From: Bacteroidales bacterium
Lineage (GTDB): Bacteria > Bacteroidota > Bacteroidia > Bacteroidales > UBA932
Direction of reading: 5' to 3'
Assembly (NCBI GenBank): GCA_016286385.1
Contig: JAEESO010000003.1
Span: 1-64,000, forward strand
Length of the DNA: 64,000 nt
Part shown: one piece after another, positions 17,811 through 26,988 of the stretch
Numbering within the stretch: the stretch's first letter is position 1
How the letters are laid out: the number at the start of each line of letters is the position of its first letter
Position numbers and translations under genes: made by a program
The notes under the pieces: generated by a model
What the model saw: the letters and a program-made list of their open reading frames with translations, nothing else
The model's database searches: none
What the model was told of the DNA's origin: nothing

Positions 17811-19808
17811 TTATACTTGCTTCAAAACCATAGCGGTACGGGCCGGCAGGTACACTTTCATAGTGTGATTGTAGGCCTGGTTGCCGTTGGGACATTTCCC
17901 GGGCATTGCAACGTGCTTTTCACCCTTTTTGAGACGGGCAAATCCGCCAAAGATCTGCTCGTCCGAGTCAAGTACGTTCTCATACTCTCCCTCCGGGCAG
18001 CTGAAGCCGTAATTGGCATAAGAACCCGTTGGCGAGAAATTCAGTGCAAAGATACAGTTTTTCCTACGGAAAATCAAGATTTTCTTCTGCTCATCGGCCA
18101 CCAGGAGTTCCGGACGCTCATCCAGGATTTTTTCTTCCTTGACAAGGTGGATCATAGCCTGGTCAAAACTGTTGAGCGGGGCATAGCGGAGAAGGTCGTT
18201 GTCTACCAGCGACCACTGCCTGCGGGCGTATTTGAATGACCAGCCGTTCCCTTCCCTGGGGAAGTCTATCCATTCAGGATGGCCGAATTCGTTGCCCATG
18301 AAGTTCAGGTATGCGTCTCCGGCAGTGGAGGCGGTTACTAGGCGAATCATCTTGTGAAGGGCTATTCCCCTGTCTACGATGTCATTCTGGGAGGCCTTGT
18401 TCATGGCAAAGTACATCTCCTTGTCCATGAGGCGGAAGATGATGGTCTTGTCCCCTACCAGGGCTTGGTCGTGGCACTCAGCATAGGAGACGGTCTTTTC
18501 ATCGGCCCTCTTGTTGGTGAGTTCCCACCAGATTTCTCCCATGGACCACTGCTCGTCGGAGCGCTCCTTGATCCACTTGATCCAGTGGTCTGCGATGCCC
18601 ATGCTCATGCGGAAGTCGAAGCCTACGCCGAAGGCCTGGAACGGGGCTGCGAGGCCGGCCATTCCGGACATGTCTTCCGCGATTGTAAAGCCGTTGGGGT
18701 TCATTTCCTTAACAAGGCGGGTGGCAAGGGAGAGGTAGATAACGGCGTCTTCGTCCACGCCGCCGTCGAAGTAGAGGCTGTAGTTGCCGAAATCCTTTCC
18801 AAGGCCGTGGTCCCAATACAGCATGGAGGTAACTCCGTCAAAACGGAATCCGTCTATGTGGTACTCCTCCATCCAGTATTTTACGTTGGAAAGGAGGAAG
18901 TAGCGGGTGCAGTCCTTGCCGTAGTCGAAACAGCGGGAACCCCAGGCGGGATGCCTTCCGGCGGGGCCGTTGTGGAAGTAAAGGTCTTCCCTGCCGTCAA
19001 ACTCACTGAGGCCTTCAAGGGTGTTTTCAACGCTGTGGCTGTGGACTATGTCCATGATGACGGCTATGCCCTTTCCGTGGGCGTCATCCACCAGGGCCTT
19101 GAATTCCTCTGGGGTGCCAAAACGGGAACTCAGAGCAAAGAAATTTGACACCTGATAGCCGAAGGAGCCGTAATACGGATGCTCCTGGAGGGCCATTATC
19201 TGGATGGTGTCATAGCCAAGTTTCTTCACGCGCGGAAGGACGTCCTTACGGAATTCCTCAAAGGTTCCAACCTTTTCCTTCTCTGTGGCCATGCCGATAT
19301 GGCACTCATAGATAAGGGGATGGGGACGCTTTCCGGCGTGGCCGTGCTTCCACTGGTATGGCTTTTCAGGATTCCAGACCTCTGCGCTGAAAACCTTGGT
19401 CACAGGGTCCTGGATTACGCGGGTGACATACGAAGGGAGGCGTTCTCCGCCGCCGCCGGGCCACTCTATGTAGAGTTTGTAAAGCTGGCCGTGCTTAAGG
19501 AACATCTCCGGGAGCTGGAGTTCCCAGTTTCCCTGGCCAAGAGGCTTCAGGGCATAGGCGTCCGTGCGCTTCCAGTTGTTGAAATCTCCTATGAGGTAGA
19601 TTTTGTTGGCGTTGGGAGCGTACTCACGGAATACCCAGCTGCCGTCCTTGCAGCGGTGAAGGCCATAATAGATGTGGTTATTTACCGCATCCTTCAGTTT
19701 TCCGTCCCCGGCAATGTGCTTAAGGGTTTGCCAGATGTGCTCATGCCTTGCATCTATTGCATCTTTGAAGGGCATGAGCCAGGGGTCTGTCTCGTAAATC
19801 TTTTTCAT
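17811..19808 (-). CDS. glgB: 1,4-alpha-glucan branching enzyme
   Basis: A 665-residue GH13 enzyme creating alpha-1,6 branches in glycogen. N-terminal CBM48 (about 50-145, WVFREYAPNANKIYLIGDFN), then the barrel with nucleophile D324 (GFRFDGVTS), acid/base E378 (FTIAEDMSG) and transition-state D447 (AECHDQ). The organization resembles the eukaryotic/Bacteroidetes branching enzyme form more than E. coli GlgB (no extra N1 domain). First glycogen gene of the operon, 6 bases after xseB. Confidence 0.95.
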   Translation of the reverse strand: MKKIYETDPWLMPFKDAIDARHEHIWQTLKHIAGDGKLKDAVNNHIYYGLHRCKDGSWVFREYAPNANKIYLIGDFNNWKRTDAYALKPLGQGNWELQLPEMFLKHGQLYKLYIEWPGGGGERLPSYVTRVIQDPVTKVFSAEVWNPEKPYQWKHGHAGKRPHPLIYECHIGMATEKEKVGTFEEFRKDVLPRVKKLGYDTIQIMALQEHPYYGSFGYQVSNFFALSSRFGTPEEFKALVDDAHGKGIAVIMDIVHSHSVENTLEGLSEFDGREDLYFHNGPAGRHPAWGSRCFDYGKDCTRYFLLSNVKYWMEEYHIDGFRFDGVTSMLYWDHGLGKDFGNYSLYFDGGVDEDAVIYLSLATRLVKEMNPNGFTIAEDMSGMAGLAAPFQAFGVGFDFRMSMGIADHWIKWIKERSDEQWSMGEIWWELTNKRADEKTVSYAECHDQALVGDKTIIFRLMDKEMYFAMNKASQNDIVDRGIALHKMIRLVTASTAGDAYLNFMGNEFGHPEWIDFPREGNGWSFKYARRQWSLVDNDLLRYAPLNSFDQAMIHLVKEEKILDERPELLVADEQKKILIFRRKNCIFALNFSPTGSYANYGFSCPEGEYENVLDSDEQIFGGFARLKKGEKHVAMPGKCPNGNQAYNHTMKVYLPARTAMVLKQV

Positions 19809-19814
19809 ATGTGG

Positions 19815-20006
19815 TTAGTTATCCTTATCCAATGAATCTATCTTTTCCTTCACGGTACGGAGGTAATCCCGGCAGCCTTTGAGCAGCTCCTTGGAGCGTG
19901 CCACAAGGGCGTCTATGTCGTCCAGTTTTGTTTCCGGATTCTCCACCTTCTTTGCAATCTCCTCAAGTTCCGCGATTGCCTTTGCGTAATCAAATTTCTT
20001 CTCCAT
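19815..20006 (-). CDS. xseB: Exodeoxyribonuclease VII small subunit
   Basis: A 63-residue, mostly helical, acidic protein (YAKAIAELEEIAKKVENPE) of typical XseB length. It binds several copies per XseA to form exonuclease VII, which degrades single-stranded DNA. Its start overlaps the xseA stop by one base. Confidence 0.93.
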   Translation of the reverse strand: MEKKFDYAKAIAELEEIAKKVENPETKLDDIDALVARSKELLKGCRDYLRTVKEKIDSLDKDN

Positions 20007-21346
20007 CAGGCTATGTTTGTTTTAGTGTTATCTATTTTGTCAGAATAAATCTCATCCACTTTTGCAGTGAGAGAGCCGTCGTTGAAACGGACGCCTATGC
20101 GGTCCCCTACGGCCACGCGGTCCACGGTTTTGAGGATCTTGTTATCCTTGCCGGTAACAAGGACGTAGCCAAGGCCAAGGATCTTGCGGGGGTCTGACCC
20201 TGTGATGACGGCTTCCTTCAGGGCCACGCGGGATACTTCGGAGCCAATGCGGGCCTGGGCGGCAAACTGGATGCGGTGGACGGCAGTGTCCCTCAGGCGC
20301 GCAACGTCCGAGTACTTCTGGGTAAGGCCTTTTGTTATGCGGCCGATACTCCTCTGGAGCTGCACTTCCAGCGCCGCCACCCTGCCCCTTATGGCGCGGT
20401 GGATGGCGGAATCCAGGCTCTCCAGCCGTAATTCCTGGGCGCCGGCAAGGCGCACTGCGGCCTGTGCTATGCGGCGTGCCAACCGGCCTGTGATATCATC
20501 CTGTGCAGCAAGGGCGTCAAGGAAAAGATCGGCCAGGGCCGTGGGCGTTTTCACGCTCTCATGGGCCACCATATCGGCAATATGTACGTCTTTGTCATGG
20601 CCGATAGCGGTAACAACCGGCACCGGGCACGTGGCGATGGCTATGGCAAGAGAGAAATCGTCAAAACAGAGGAGGTCCGTTTCCGAGCCGCCGCCGCGGA
20701 GGATGAGGATGGCGTCATAATCCTTCTCCTGAGCCTCCGAAAGGGCATCTGCTATGGAATCAGGAGCCTGCTCCCCCTGCATTGTGGCCTCATAGAGATC
20801 CAGGGTAAAGGCATAACCATCCGGATTGTTAAGCAGGTGATTGCGGAAGTCCTGAAAACCTGCTGCAGTTTTGGAAGTAATGACGGCAAGCCTTTGAGGA
20901 ATATCCGGGATGGCCAGTTCCTTCTGCATATCCATATAGCCATCCTTTGTGAGGCGCTCTATGGCCTTTTTGCGCTCCAGGGCCTGCTCTCCAAGGGTGA
21001 AGGCCGCGTCAATGTCTTCAATGTATAGGGAAATGCCGTACAGCTCACTGAAACTCACCTGCACTTTTACAAGGACGGTGATGCCGGCCTGGAGTTTCTG
21101 GCCCGTAGCCTCCTCAAAATACCTGACTATCTGGGTGTAATGCCATTTCCAGATCATGGCGCGGGATTCCGCCACGGGCTTTCCTCCCCTTGACTGGGTG
21201 AGTGTGAGGTAGCAGTGACCGTTTGCCCTGGGGCTCCAGGAAGAGATTTCCGCCTTAACCCAATACCTCCCCGGAAAGGCATCCTGAATCCCTTCCTTAA
21301 TCCTGGTCTGAAGTTCCAGGAGGTCAATATATTCCCTCTCTCCCAT
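20006..21346 (-). CDS. xseA: Exodeoxyribonuclease VII large subunit
   Basis: A 446-residue catalytic subunit. It has an N-terminal OB fold (about 5-105, VKAEISSWSPRANGHCYLTL), a catalytic core with RGGGSETDL and AIGHDKDVHIADMVAH, a long coiled-coil, and a C-terminal segment with KILGLGYVLV. A TATCTTTG box ends only 6 bases upstream of the ATG, so the transcript would be leaderless or nearly so. First gene of the roughly 13-kb xseA-xseB-glycogen-ribF run. Confidence 0.95.
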   Translation of the reverse strand: MGEREYIDLLELQTRIKEGIQDAFPGRYWVKAEISSWSPRANGHCYLTLTQSRGGKPVAESRAMIWKWHYTQIVRYFEEATGQKLQAGITVLVKVQVSFSELYGISLYIEDIDAAFTLGEQALERKKAIERLTKDGYMDMQKELAIPDIPQRLAVITSKTAAGFQDFRNHLLNNPDGYAFTLDLYEATMQGEQAPDSIADALSEAQEKDYDAILILRGGGSETDLLCFDDFSLAIAIATCPVPVVTAIGHDKDVHIADMVAHESVKTPTALADLFLDALAAQDDITGRLARRIAQAAVRLAGAQELRLESLDSAIHRAIRGRVAALEVQLQRSIGRITKGLTQKYSDVARLRDTAVHRIQFAAQARIGSEVSRVALKEAVITGSDPRKILGLGYVLVTGKDNKILKTVDRVAVGDRIGVRFNDGSLTAKVDEIYSDKIDNTKTNIA

Positions 21347-21352
21347 TCCCTA

Positions 21353-21360
21353 CAAAGATA
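21353..21360 (-). promoter_or_regulatory. -7 box of the xseAB-glycogen-ribF operon
   Basis: TATCTTTG on the minus strand, 6 bases before the xseA ATG. No TTTG at the ideal -33 spacing. It is the only clear promoter I see for the 13 kb of tightly packed genes downstream. Confidence 0.65.
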
Positions 21361-21428
21361 ACAATTTATTCCCTCATTCGGAACACCCCTGGCACAATAT
21401 TTTTCACGCCCCCTCCTGGCCGATAACA

Positions 21429-21510
21429 CGCTGACACTCAGCCATATACACACACTCGGGTGCACCTGCAGGTGCACCCGACTATACACAATTCACTGAG
21501 AATCAGTCAC
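21429..21510. repeat. Intergenic hairpin element, copy B
   Basis: The core is a 26-bp perfect palindrome, TCGGGTGCACCTG with its complement (21456-21481). Arms CGCTGACACTCAG and CACTGAGAATCAG flank it. The core differs from copy A (5881-5910) in only a few bases. It lies between xseA and the acyltransferase. The rest of 21361-21525 holds no gene. Confidence 0.85.
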
Positions 21511-21525
21511 TTCCGCGCCAGCGAA

Positions 21526-22797
21526 CTACGCCAAACCCGGACGGCAGGGCTTTCCTATGGATTCACGGTAGAAGTAGTAGAGTTCCTCCGTGGCAAGGGC
21601 CATCTTGGTTACGGAGAAATCGCAGTCGTAGGGATAGGTGTACCATGTATCCTGGAGCGTATTGAGGTCTACGCAGTCTCCATATTTGCCAAGATATTCA
21701 TACTCAATGTGGCAGGAGTAAAGGGAAGGGACCGGCAGCACCATCTCAAAGGGATCTCCGTCAAAGTCAGTTCCCCATACCCGGAAGCCGTTTCCGTCGT
21801 GGACCATCTTGCCATCTCCGAGCTTGATGAATTTCAGGGCATTGGGCAGAGAATACACGTGGACGGGAAGTTCTCCGGTAGAGTATCGGCCTTCACGGAC
21901 TTCCTTGCGGACATTGGACCTCTCCCACTCATACCAGTCCGGGATGTGGGAGAACTCGGTTTCTCCCTCCAACGCCCGCAGCTCCCCAAGTTCCGTCATT
22001 TCCCACTCCTTGCCGCAGTGATTGCACCAGAGCATGGCTCCGCGGGTGCTCATATGGTATTCCGTTCCGCAGTGAGGGCACTGATACAGAACTTTTTGCA
22101 GGCCTTCGGCACGCTTTTCATAAGGTGTGAGTATGCCACGCTCCTTCTGCCATGCAAAGTCGTCGTACTGGAAGGCTTCCACTATCTTGTCATTGATTTC
22201 ATCCACGGTGGCGGCCTCAAGCTGCTCCGGGGTGAAAAGGAGGGAAAAATCGGCCTCCGTGGGCTTTACGCCCCGGCTGTGGAGGTTCCAGAAGGGGGAA
22301 TTCACGTGATGCCCGTGGCAGATGAGGGACGCAACCGGCGCCTTCATCATCTTGCAAAGTTTGCCGATGGATGCCGGGAGCACGGCGGTGGTGCCGCATA
22401 GCGAATAGCGGGCTTCCGGATAGACCACGGCTATATCCTTGTTGTCCAGTACTTTACGAAGCTGGCGCACCAGCACGGTGTCATTGGTGAACTTACGCTT
22501 GCAGATGCAGCCCACGTTCCTCAGGAGCCATTCACGGCCGATGAAACCGTCTATTGCCACCACATAGTTAGCCCTGTTGGGGTAGATTATCTGGGTGGCA
22601 ACCTTGAAGTCCATGAAGGCGTTGTGGTTGCAAAGAAGGATGTACGGAGGTTTAAGGCCTTCCGTGCCGTGGCGGCGGATTATGGGCTTGTGAAGCAGCA
22701 TATCCGGCCAGCTCAGGAGCTTAGTGAGCGGCTTCAGGTACCATCTGGTGCGGATAGGGTCACGCACCATATCAAAGCGTGGAACAGGTTTTTTCAT
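21526..22797 (-). CDS. PlsC-like lysophospholipid acyltransferase with zinc ribbon
   Basis: A 423-residue protein. The HX4D acyltransferase motif appears as NHNAFMD (about 52-58) within YILLCNHNAFMDFK, followed by VVYPEARYS in the glycerol-phosphate binding position. In the middle a zinc-ribbon with two CxxC pairs (CPHCGTEY and CNHCGKEW) is inserted, which ordinary PlsC lacks. Probably acylates lysophosphatidate or a related lipid at the inner membrane; the exact substrate is open. Stands alone, with repeats on both sides. Confidence 0.85.
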   Translation of the reverse strand: MKKPVPRFDMVRDPIRTRWYLKPLTKLLSWPDMLLHKPIIRRHGTEGLKPPYILLCNHNAFMDFKVATQIIYPNRANYVVAIDGFIGREWLLRNVGCICKRKFTNDTVLVRQLRKVLDNKDIAVVYPEARYSLCGTTAVLPASIGKLCKMMKAPVASLICHGHHVNSPFWNLHSRGVKPTEADFSLLFTPEQLEAATVDEINDKIVEAFQYDDFAWQKERGILTPYEKRAEGLQKVLYQCPHCGTEYHMSTRGAMLWCNHCGKEWEMTELGELRALEGETEFSHIPDWYEWERSNVRKEVREGRYSTGELPVHVYSLPNALKFIKLGDGKMVHDGNGFRVWGTDFDGDPFEMVLPVPSLYSCHIEYEYLGKYGDCVDLNTLQDTWYTYPYDCDFSVTKMALATEELYYFYRESIGKPCRPGLA

Positions 22798-22849
22798 TTC
22801 AGGTCAGGTTTTGCACTGCAATATAGTAAAAATAATTGACTTTCACCCG

Positions 22850-22945
22850 TTTCACTTAACTTAATCACTATTAAAGGTTTACGGGATTTACTCCCGGATA
22901 AAAAGACTGGAGTAAATCCCGTAATTAATTGATAATAAACCAATT
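22850..22945. repeat. Intergenic hairpin element, copy C
   Basis: 15-bp perfect arms TACGGGATTTACTCC (22880-22894) and GGAGTAAATCCCGTA (22909-22923) around a 14-base loop, flanked by TTAATCACTATTAA and AATTGATAATAA. Located between nadE and the acyltransferase. More diverged than copies A, B, D and E but with the same architecture. Confidence 0.7.
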
Positions 22946-22957
22946 AGCAAAAACAGC

Positions 22958-23695
22958 CTACAACTCGGGCTCAAAATGAGGTATTGGCTTGAGTTTGAAC
23001 AGGTTCATCACATGTTTGCGGTCAATGAGTGCCTTGGTGGCGGGGTCCTCGCACACGCCAGTGCGGATGTACTTGTCCAGAACCGCATAGGTGAAGCCAA
23101 GATTGTCTTCATCGGTTTTGCCACAGAGACCATCCGATGGCGTTTTTACCACAAGATCTATGGGAAGTCCAAGCACTTTCCCCACTTCAACCACCTCCTG
23201 AACGGTTAGTCCGCCAAGAGGCGAAAAGTCTCCGGCGGCGTCTCCCCAGCGGGTGCTGTAGCCCACCCAGTCCTCTGAGAGGTTGCAGGTGTTCACCACG
23301 CGGCCGTTATTTGACTGGGAAACGGCATAGACGGCCGTCATTCTGAGGCGCGGAGCCATATTGATGCGTGTCTGGCTTGAGGCCGATTCCCCAAGTTTTG
23401 CCTCCACCTCCCCCATCAGGGCGTCGAAGGCTGCACCGATATTAATGTCGTAACGCTTTATACCAAGGTGATTGATGAGTTTTATGGAATCGGCAATATC
23501 CGGCTGGACGCCGTTGGGCATTGTAACTCCTATTACACGTTCTTTACCAAGGGCTTCTACGCAGAGGGCAGCGCAGACGCTGCTGTCCTTACCTCCGGAA
23601 ATACCAAGGACGGCGTTACATCCGGGGCCATTTTCCTCAAACCAGTCCCTTATCCACTGGACGCAGGCGTCCTTAACTTTTTTAGCATCAAACAT
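22958..23695 (-). CDS. nadE: NAD+ synthase, ammonia-dependent form
   Basis: A 245-residue enzyme that amidates nicotinic acid adenine dinucleotide to NAD+. The PP-loop GISGGKDSS is at 31-39. Further signatures are VVNTCNLSEDWVGYSTRWGD and PSDGLCGKTDEDNLGF. The absence of a nitrilase/glutaminase domain marks the ammonia-dependent type. Starts 6 bases after der, so co-transcribed. Confidence 0.95.
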   Translation of the reverse strand: MFDAKKVKDACVQWIRDWFEENGPGCNAVLGISGGKDSSVCAALCVEALGKERVIGVTMPNGVQPDIADSIKLINHLGIKRYDINIGAAFDALMGEVEAKLGESASSQTRINMAPRLRMTAVYAVSQSNNGRVVNTCNLSEDWVGYSTRWGDAAGDFSPLGGLTVQEVVEVGKVLGLPIDLVVKTPSDGLCGKTDEDNLGFTYAVLDKYIRTGVCEDPATKALIDRKHVMNLFKLKPIPHFEPEL

Positions 23696-23701
23696 ATATC
23701 A

Positions 23702-25009
23702 TCATTTTGCTCTGGTGTAAACCTGTATGGGGCAGCCCTCAAAGTCGAAGTGCTCACGGAGTTTGTTCTCCAGGAAACGCTTGTAGGGGTCTTTCACCCA
23801 CTGGGGCAGGTTGCAGAAGAAGGCAAACTGCGGGGTGCGGGTGGGGAGCTGCGTGACATACTTGATCTTGATGTATTTACCCTTCCATGCCGGCGGCGGA
23901 TAGTTCTCTATTTCCGGCAGCATGGCATCATTGAGGGCCGATGTAGGGATCTTCCTGGACATATTATCAGCCACATGCGCAGCGGCGTCAAGCACATCCA
24001 GGATGCGCTGCTTATTGAGGACGGAGGTGAAGATGATGGGGATGTCGTTGAAAGGAGCCAGGCGGGCCTTGAGGTTTTCCGTGTACTCCTTCATGGTGTT
24101 CACGCCTTTCTCAAAGAGGTCCCACTTGTTCACAACAATCACGCAGCCCTTGCGGTTTTTCTGGATCACGTTGAAGATGTTCATATCCTGGGCCTCCATA
24201 CCAAGGTTGGCGTCTATCATAAGGATACAGACATCGGAATGCTCAATTGTGCGCATTGCCCTCATCACGGAGTAGAACTCAAGGTCTTCCGTCACCTTTC
24301 CCCTCTTTCTCATTCCGGCGGTATCCACAATCATGAATTCGTGGCCGAACTTATTGTAATAGGTGGAGATGGAATCACGCGTGGTGCCGGCGACGGGCGT
24401 CACTATGTTGCGTTCCTCTCCAAGGAGGGCATTTGTGAGGGATGATTTACCCACGTTGGGGCGTCCCACTATGGCAATGTGGGGGATGTCGGCGTGGTCA
24501 TCGGCCTCACCTTCATCCTCTGGAAGCACCCTCAGGACCTCGTCCAGAAGGTCTCCGGTGCCGGAGCCGTTTGCGGCCGATATGCTCCACACTTCCCCCA
24601 GCCCCAGGCCGTAGAAATCGTAGGCGTCGTACATCTTCTCACCCGTATCCACCTTGTTCACGCAGAGGATTACGGGCTTTTTGGAGCGGCGGAGGATATC
24701 GGCAATCTCGGAGTCATAGTCCGTGATGCCCGTTGCTGCCTCGCACATGAAGAGGATGGCATCGGCCTCCTCAATGGCTATTGCCACCTGGCGGCGGATG
24801 GCGTCTTCAAAGACGTCGTCGGAGTTACTTGTGTAACCACCGGTATCAACCACTGAGAACTCACGGCCGCACCATTCGCACTTGCCGTAATGACGGTCAC
24901 GGGTTACGCCCGCCGTCTCATCCACAATGGCCTGGCGCATTCCCACCAGACGGTTGAAAAGGGTACTTTTTCCTACGTTCGGTCTCCCGACTATCGCTAC
25001 TAATGCCAT
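23702..25009 (-). CDS. der: Ribosome biogenesis GTPase Der
   Basis: A 435-residue double GTPase needed for 50S assembly. Two Walker A motifs of type GRPNVGKS (from residue 8 and again about 178), two switch II DTGG/DTAG motifs, NKVD and NKWD base-recognition motifs, and a C-terminal KH-like domain ending [15 protein letters not shown]. Sits between a small Cys-rich membrane protein (6 bases) and nadE (6 bases). Confidence 0.97.
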   Translation of the reverse strand: MALVAIVGRPNVGKSTLFNRLVGMRQAIVDETAGVTRDRHYGKCEWCGREFSVVDTGGYTSNSDDVFEDAIRRQVAIAIEEADAILFMCEAATGITDYDSEIADILRRSKKPVILCVNKVDTGEKMYDAYDFYGLGLGEVWSISAANGSGTGDLLDEVLRVLPEDEGEADDHADIPHIAIVGRPNVGKSSLTNALLGEERNIVTPVAGTTRDSISTYYNKFGHEFMIVDTAGMRKRGKVTEDLEFYSVMRAMRTIEHSDVCILMIDANLGMEAQDMNIFNVIQKNRKGCVIVVNKWDLFEKGVNTMKEYTENLKARLAPFNDIPIIFTSVLNKQRILDVLDAAAHVADNMSRKIPTSALNDAMLPEIENYPPPAWKGKYIKIKYVTQLPTRTPQFAFFCNLPQWVKDPYKRFLENKLREHFDFEGCPIQVYTRAK

Positions 25010-25015
25010 AATATG

Positions 25016-25279
25016 TTACTTTTTTTCTAGTTCGTAAAGCGCGCAGCTGCGGCACGCATCAGTGAATTCTCCGGTGCAGTGTTCCGGCTTCCCTCCCCTT
25101 TTCTGAGCTGCCAGCATCTCCAGTTCCTCCTGCTTTGCGCACTTGATTCCGCGCTTTTGCATTTCAGGATTGGTGGAGATTTCCCCGTTTGGGAACGGGC
25201 GCTTGAAGAAAAAGATATTCACGCCCAGCAGGATCACTGCCAGGCCAACGAAAATGAGGGCTGCCAGAAATGTTTTCAT
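25016..25279 (-). CDS. Small Cys-rich single-pass membrane protein, function unknown
   Basis: An 87-residue protein. A hydrophobic anchor (about 3-25) is followed by a soluble, probably cytoplasmic tail with four cysteines (C47, C68, C76, C79; CTGEFTDACRSC). The pattern could bind a metal or an Fe-S cluster, but I do not recognise the family. It shares general layout with NqrM but lacks its motif. In the same orientation as der, 6 bases away. Confidence 0.7.
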   Translation of the reverse strand: MKTFLAALIFVGLAVILLGVNIFFFKRPFPNGEISTNPEMQKRGIKCAKQEELEMLAAQKRGGKPEHCTGEFTDACRSCALYELEKK

Positions 25280-25301
25280 TTCATGAAAACTTTAAATGTA
25301 T

Positions 25302-25344
25302 ACGTTACCCCCTCCCGAAACCCCTCCCCTCGGGGGAGGGACTT
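25302..25344. repeat. 43-bp GC-rich repeat (copy 1)
   Basis: Starts ACGTTACCCCCTCCCGAAAC and ends in GGGGGAGGGACTT. A perfect copy in inverted orientation is at 30196-30238. Contains a CCCTCCC/GGGAGGG hairpin. It fills the gap downstream of prs. Confidence 0.85.
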
Positions 25345-25349
25345 ATTAC

Positions 25350-26345
25350 CTACAGCGGGAATTCGGAGGATATGGGCTGGTAGTTGTACACGCGGAGTAT
25401 CATCCTTGCGAAGGTATCGGCCAGGGAAACTACGCGGAACTTACCCTGGAGGTGCTCCTGAGCCGGATCCAGCGGAATGGTATCCGTCACGTAGACCTCC
25501 GTGAGGGCGCTCTTGTCTATCCTTTCATATGCCGGGCCGGAAAGCACTGCGTGGGTTGCGAAGGCGCGGACGCTGTTGGCACCGCGTTTCAGCAGCTCAT
25601 TGGCGGCTTCCGTAAGGGTGCCGGCGGTGTCAATAATATCGTCAATGATCACTATGTCCCTTCCCTCAACTTCTCCGATGGGCTGGATACGCTCGATGAC
25701 GTTTGCCTTTGCGCGGGTCTTGTGGCATATCACAACCGGGGTGTGGAGGTACTTGGCATAGGAGTGGACCCTCTTTGCGCCGCCCATGTCCGGGGCTGCC
25801 AGGGTGAGGGTGTCCTTGTACTTTCTCTGGAGTTTCTTGAGGATGTCCAGGAAGTCGTAGCTGGCATAGAGGTGGTTTACGGGGAGGTCAAAGAAGCCCT
25901 GGATCTGGTCTGCGTGGAGGTCGCAGGTCATGACGGCATCGGCCCCGGCAACCTTGAGCATGTTGGCAACAAGCTTTGCGCCGATAGACGTACGGGGTTT
26001 GTCCTTACGGTCCTGGCGCGCCCAGCCATAGTAAGGGATGACGGCAATCACTCTGTCGGCCGATGCCCTCTTGGCGGCGTCAATGGAAAGCAGGAGCTCC
26101 ATGAGGTTGTCCGTGGAGGGGAAAGTGGACTGGATAATGAAACAAGTGGCTCCACGGACGCTCTCCTGGAAGTAGGGCTGGAATTCTCCGTCGCTGAAAC
26201 GGGCGATTTCCAGGGGGCCCAGGACAATCTCAGGGTCTTCGGGAGACTTCATACGGTTCATTGCATCAACTACCTTTTCCGCAAAATAGCGGGAAGCATC
26301 ACAGGTAAACAGCGCCAGACGGTGCTCATGAAGATTGCTTATCAT
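25350..26345 (-). CDS. prs: Ribose-phosphate pyrophosphokinase
   Basis: A 331-residue enzyme making PRPP from ribose 5-phosphate and ATP, for nucleotide, His, Trp and NAD synthesis. Visible signatures: the Mg-binding DLHADQIQGFF, the flexible catalytic segment after AAPDMGGAKRVHSYAK, and the PRPP loop VIIDDIIDTAGTL. Overlaps the engB stop by four bases (translational coupling). The PRPP product also feeds the nadE pathway encoded downstream. Confidence 0.96.
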   Translation of the reverse strand: MISNLHEHRLALFTCDASRYFAEKVVDAMNRMKSPEDPEIVLGPLEIARFSDGEFQPYFQESVRGATCFIIQSTFPSTDNLMELLLSIDAAKRASADRVIAVIPYYGWARQDRKDKPRTSIGAKLVANMLKVAGADAVMTCDLHADQIQGFFDLPVNHLYASYDFLDILKKLQRKYKDTLTLAAPDMGGAKRVHSYAKYLHTPVVICHKTRAKANVIERIQPIGEVEGRDIVIIDDIIDTAGTLTEAANELLKRGANSVRAFATHAVLSGPAYERIDKSALTEVYVTDTIPLDPAQEHLQGKFRVVSLADTFARMILRVYNYQPISSEFPL

Positions 26346-26938
26346 AGTGTCTGAAGAATTGATCCGATGTAATCAAGAATTTCCTCCTTCCCCGTCTTTT
26401 TGGCCGATGAGCTCACAAAACAGGGCGGAAGCTCTTCCCACTCTTCAAGTAAACGTCCCTTGTCCTTGAGGATTTGCGCACTAAGGGCTTCCTGGCCAAG
26501 TTTATCGGCCTTTGTGAAAATGATGCCGAAGGGAATACCCTTCTCACCAAGTTCACGGATGAAGCGGAGGTCCACCTCCTGGAGATCATGCCTTGAGTCC
26601 AGAAGGACCATAAGCATCACAAGCTCCTCAGAGTTATTGATGTAGTCCCAGATTATATGTCTGAGTTTTGCCCTTTCCCTGTCCGGCAGCTTTGCATACC
26701 CGTAACCGGGGAGGTCTACCAGATACCAGGAATCGTTTATTATGAAGTGGTTTACAAGCTGGGTTTTGCCGGGAGTCTGGGATGTTTTTGCAAGCTTCCC
26801 GTTATCAGTAAGCATATTGATGAGGGAACTCTTCCCCACATTGGAGCGGCCGATGAAGGCGAATTCAGGCGCCTTGCGGGCAGGTTTTCCGCCTACCCTG
26901 GTGCTTGATCCTGCAAATTCTGCCTTTGTGATTTTCAT
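26342..26938 (-). CDS. engB: Ribosome biogenesis GTPase EngB (YsxC/YihA)
   Basis: A 198-residue TrmE-Era-EngA-EngB GTPase involved in 50S assembly. G1 is GRSNVGKSSLINML, G3 DLPGYGYAK, G4 TKADKLG, G5 SSAKKTG. The ATG at 26938 is preferred over an in-frame ATG at 26956, which would overlap the TATCTTTG box at 26958-26965. Head of engB-prs. Confidence 0.94.
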   Translation of the reverse strand: MKITKAEFAGSSTRVGGKPARKAPEFAFIGRSNVGKSSLINMLTDNGKLAKTSQTPGKTQLVNHFIINDSWYLVDLPGYGYAKLPDRERAKLRHIIWDYINNSEELVMLMVLLDSRHDLQEVDLRFIRELGEKGIPFGIIFTKADKLGQEALSAQILKDKGRLLEEWEELPPCFVSSSAKKTGKEEILDYIGSILQTL

Positions 26939-26957
26939 GCCCCCGGACATTAACACA

Positions 26958-26965
26958 CAAAGATA
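26958..26965 (-). promoter_or_regulatory. -7 box of engB-prs
   Basis: Minus-strand TATCTTTG, divergent to the tadA box at 26977-26984 in a 50-bp region. -33 element weak. Confidence 0.65.
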
Positions 26966-26976
26966 AGGATTTTTTG

Positions 26977-26984
26977 TAACTTTG
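26977..26984 (+). promoter_or_regulatory. -7 box of tadA
   Basis: TAACTTTG ending 4 bases before the tadA ATG. Transcription from this box would start at or inside the start codon, implying a leaderless mRNA or use of a start further in. Confidence 0.65.
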
Positions 26985-26988
26985 CCTC

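Noticed and set aside
25296..26354. 352-residue open frame opposite prs
   Set aside because: Antisense shadow of a strongly conserved gene; low-complexity translation, no motif.
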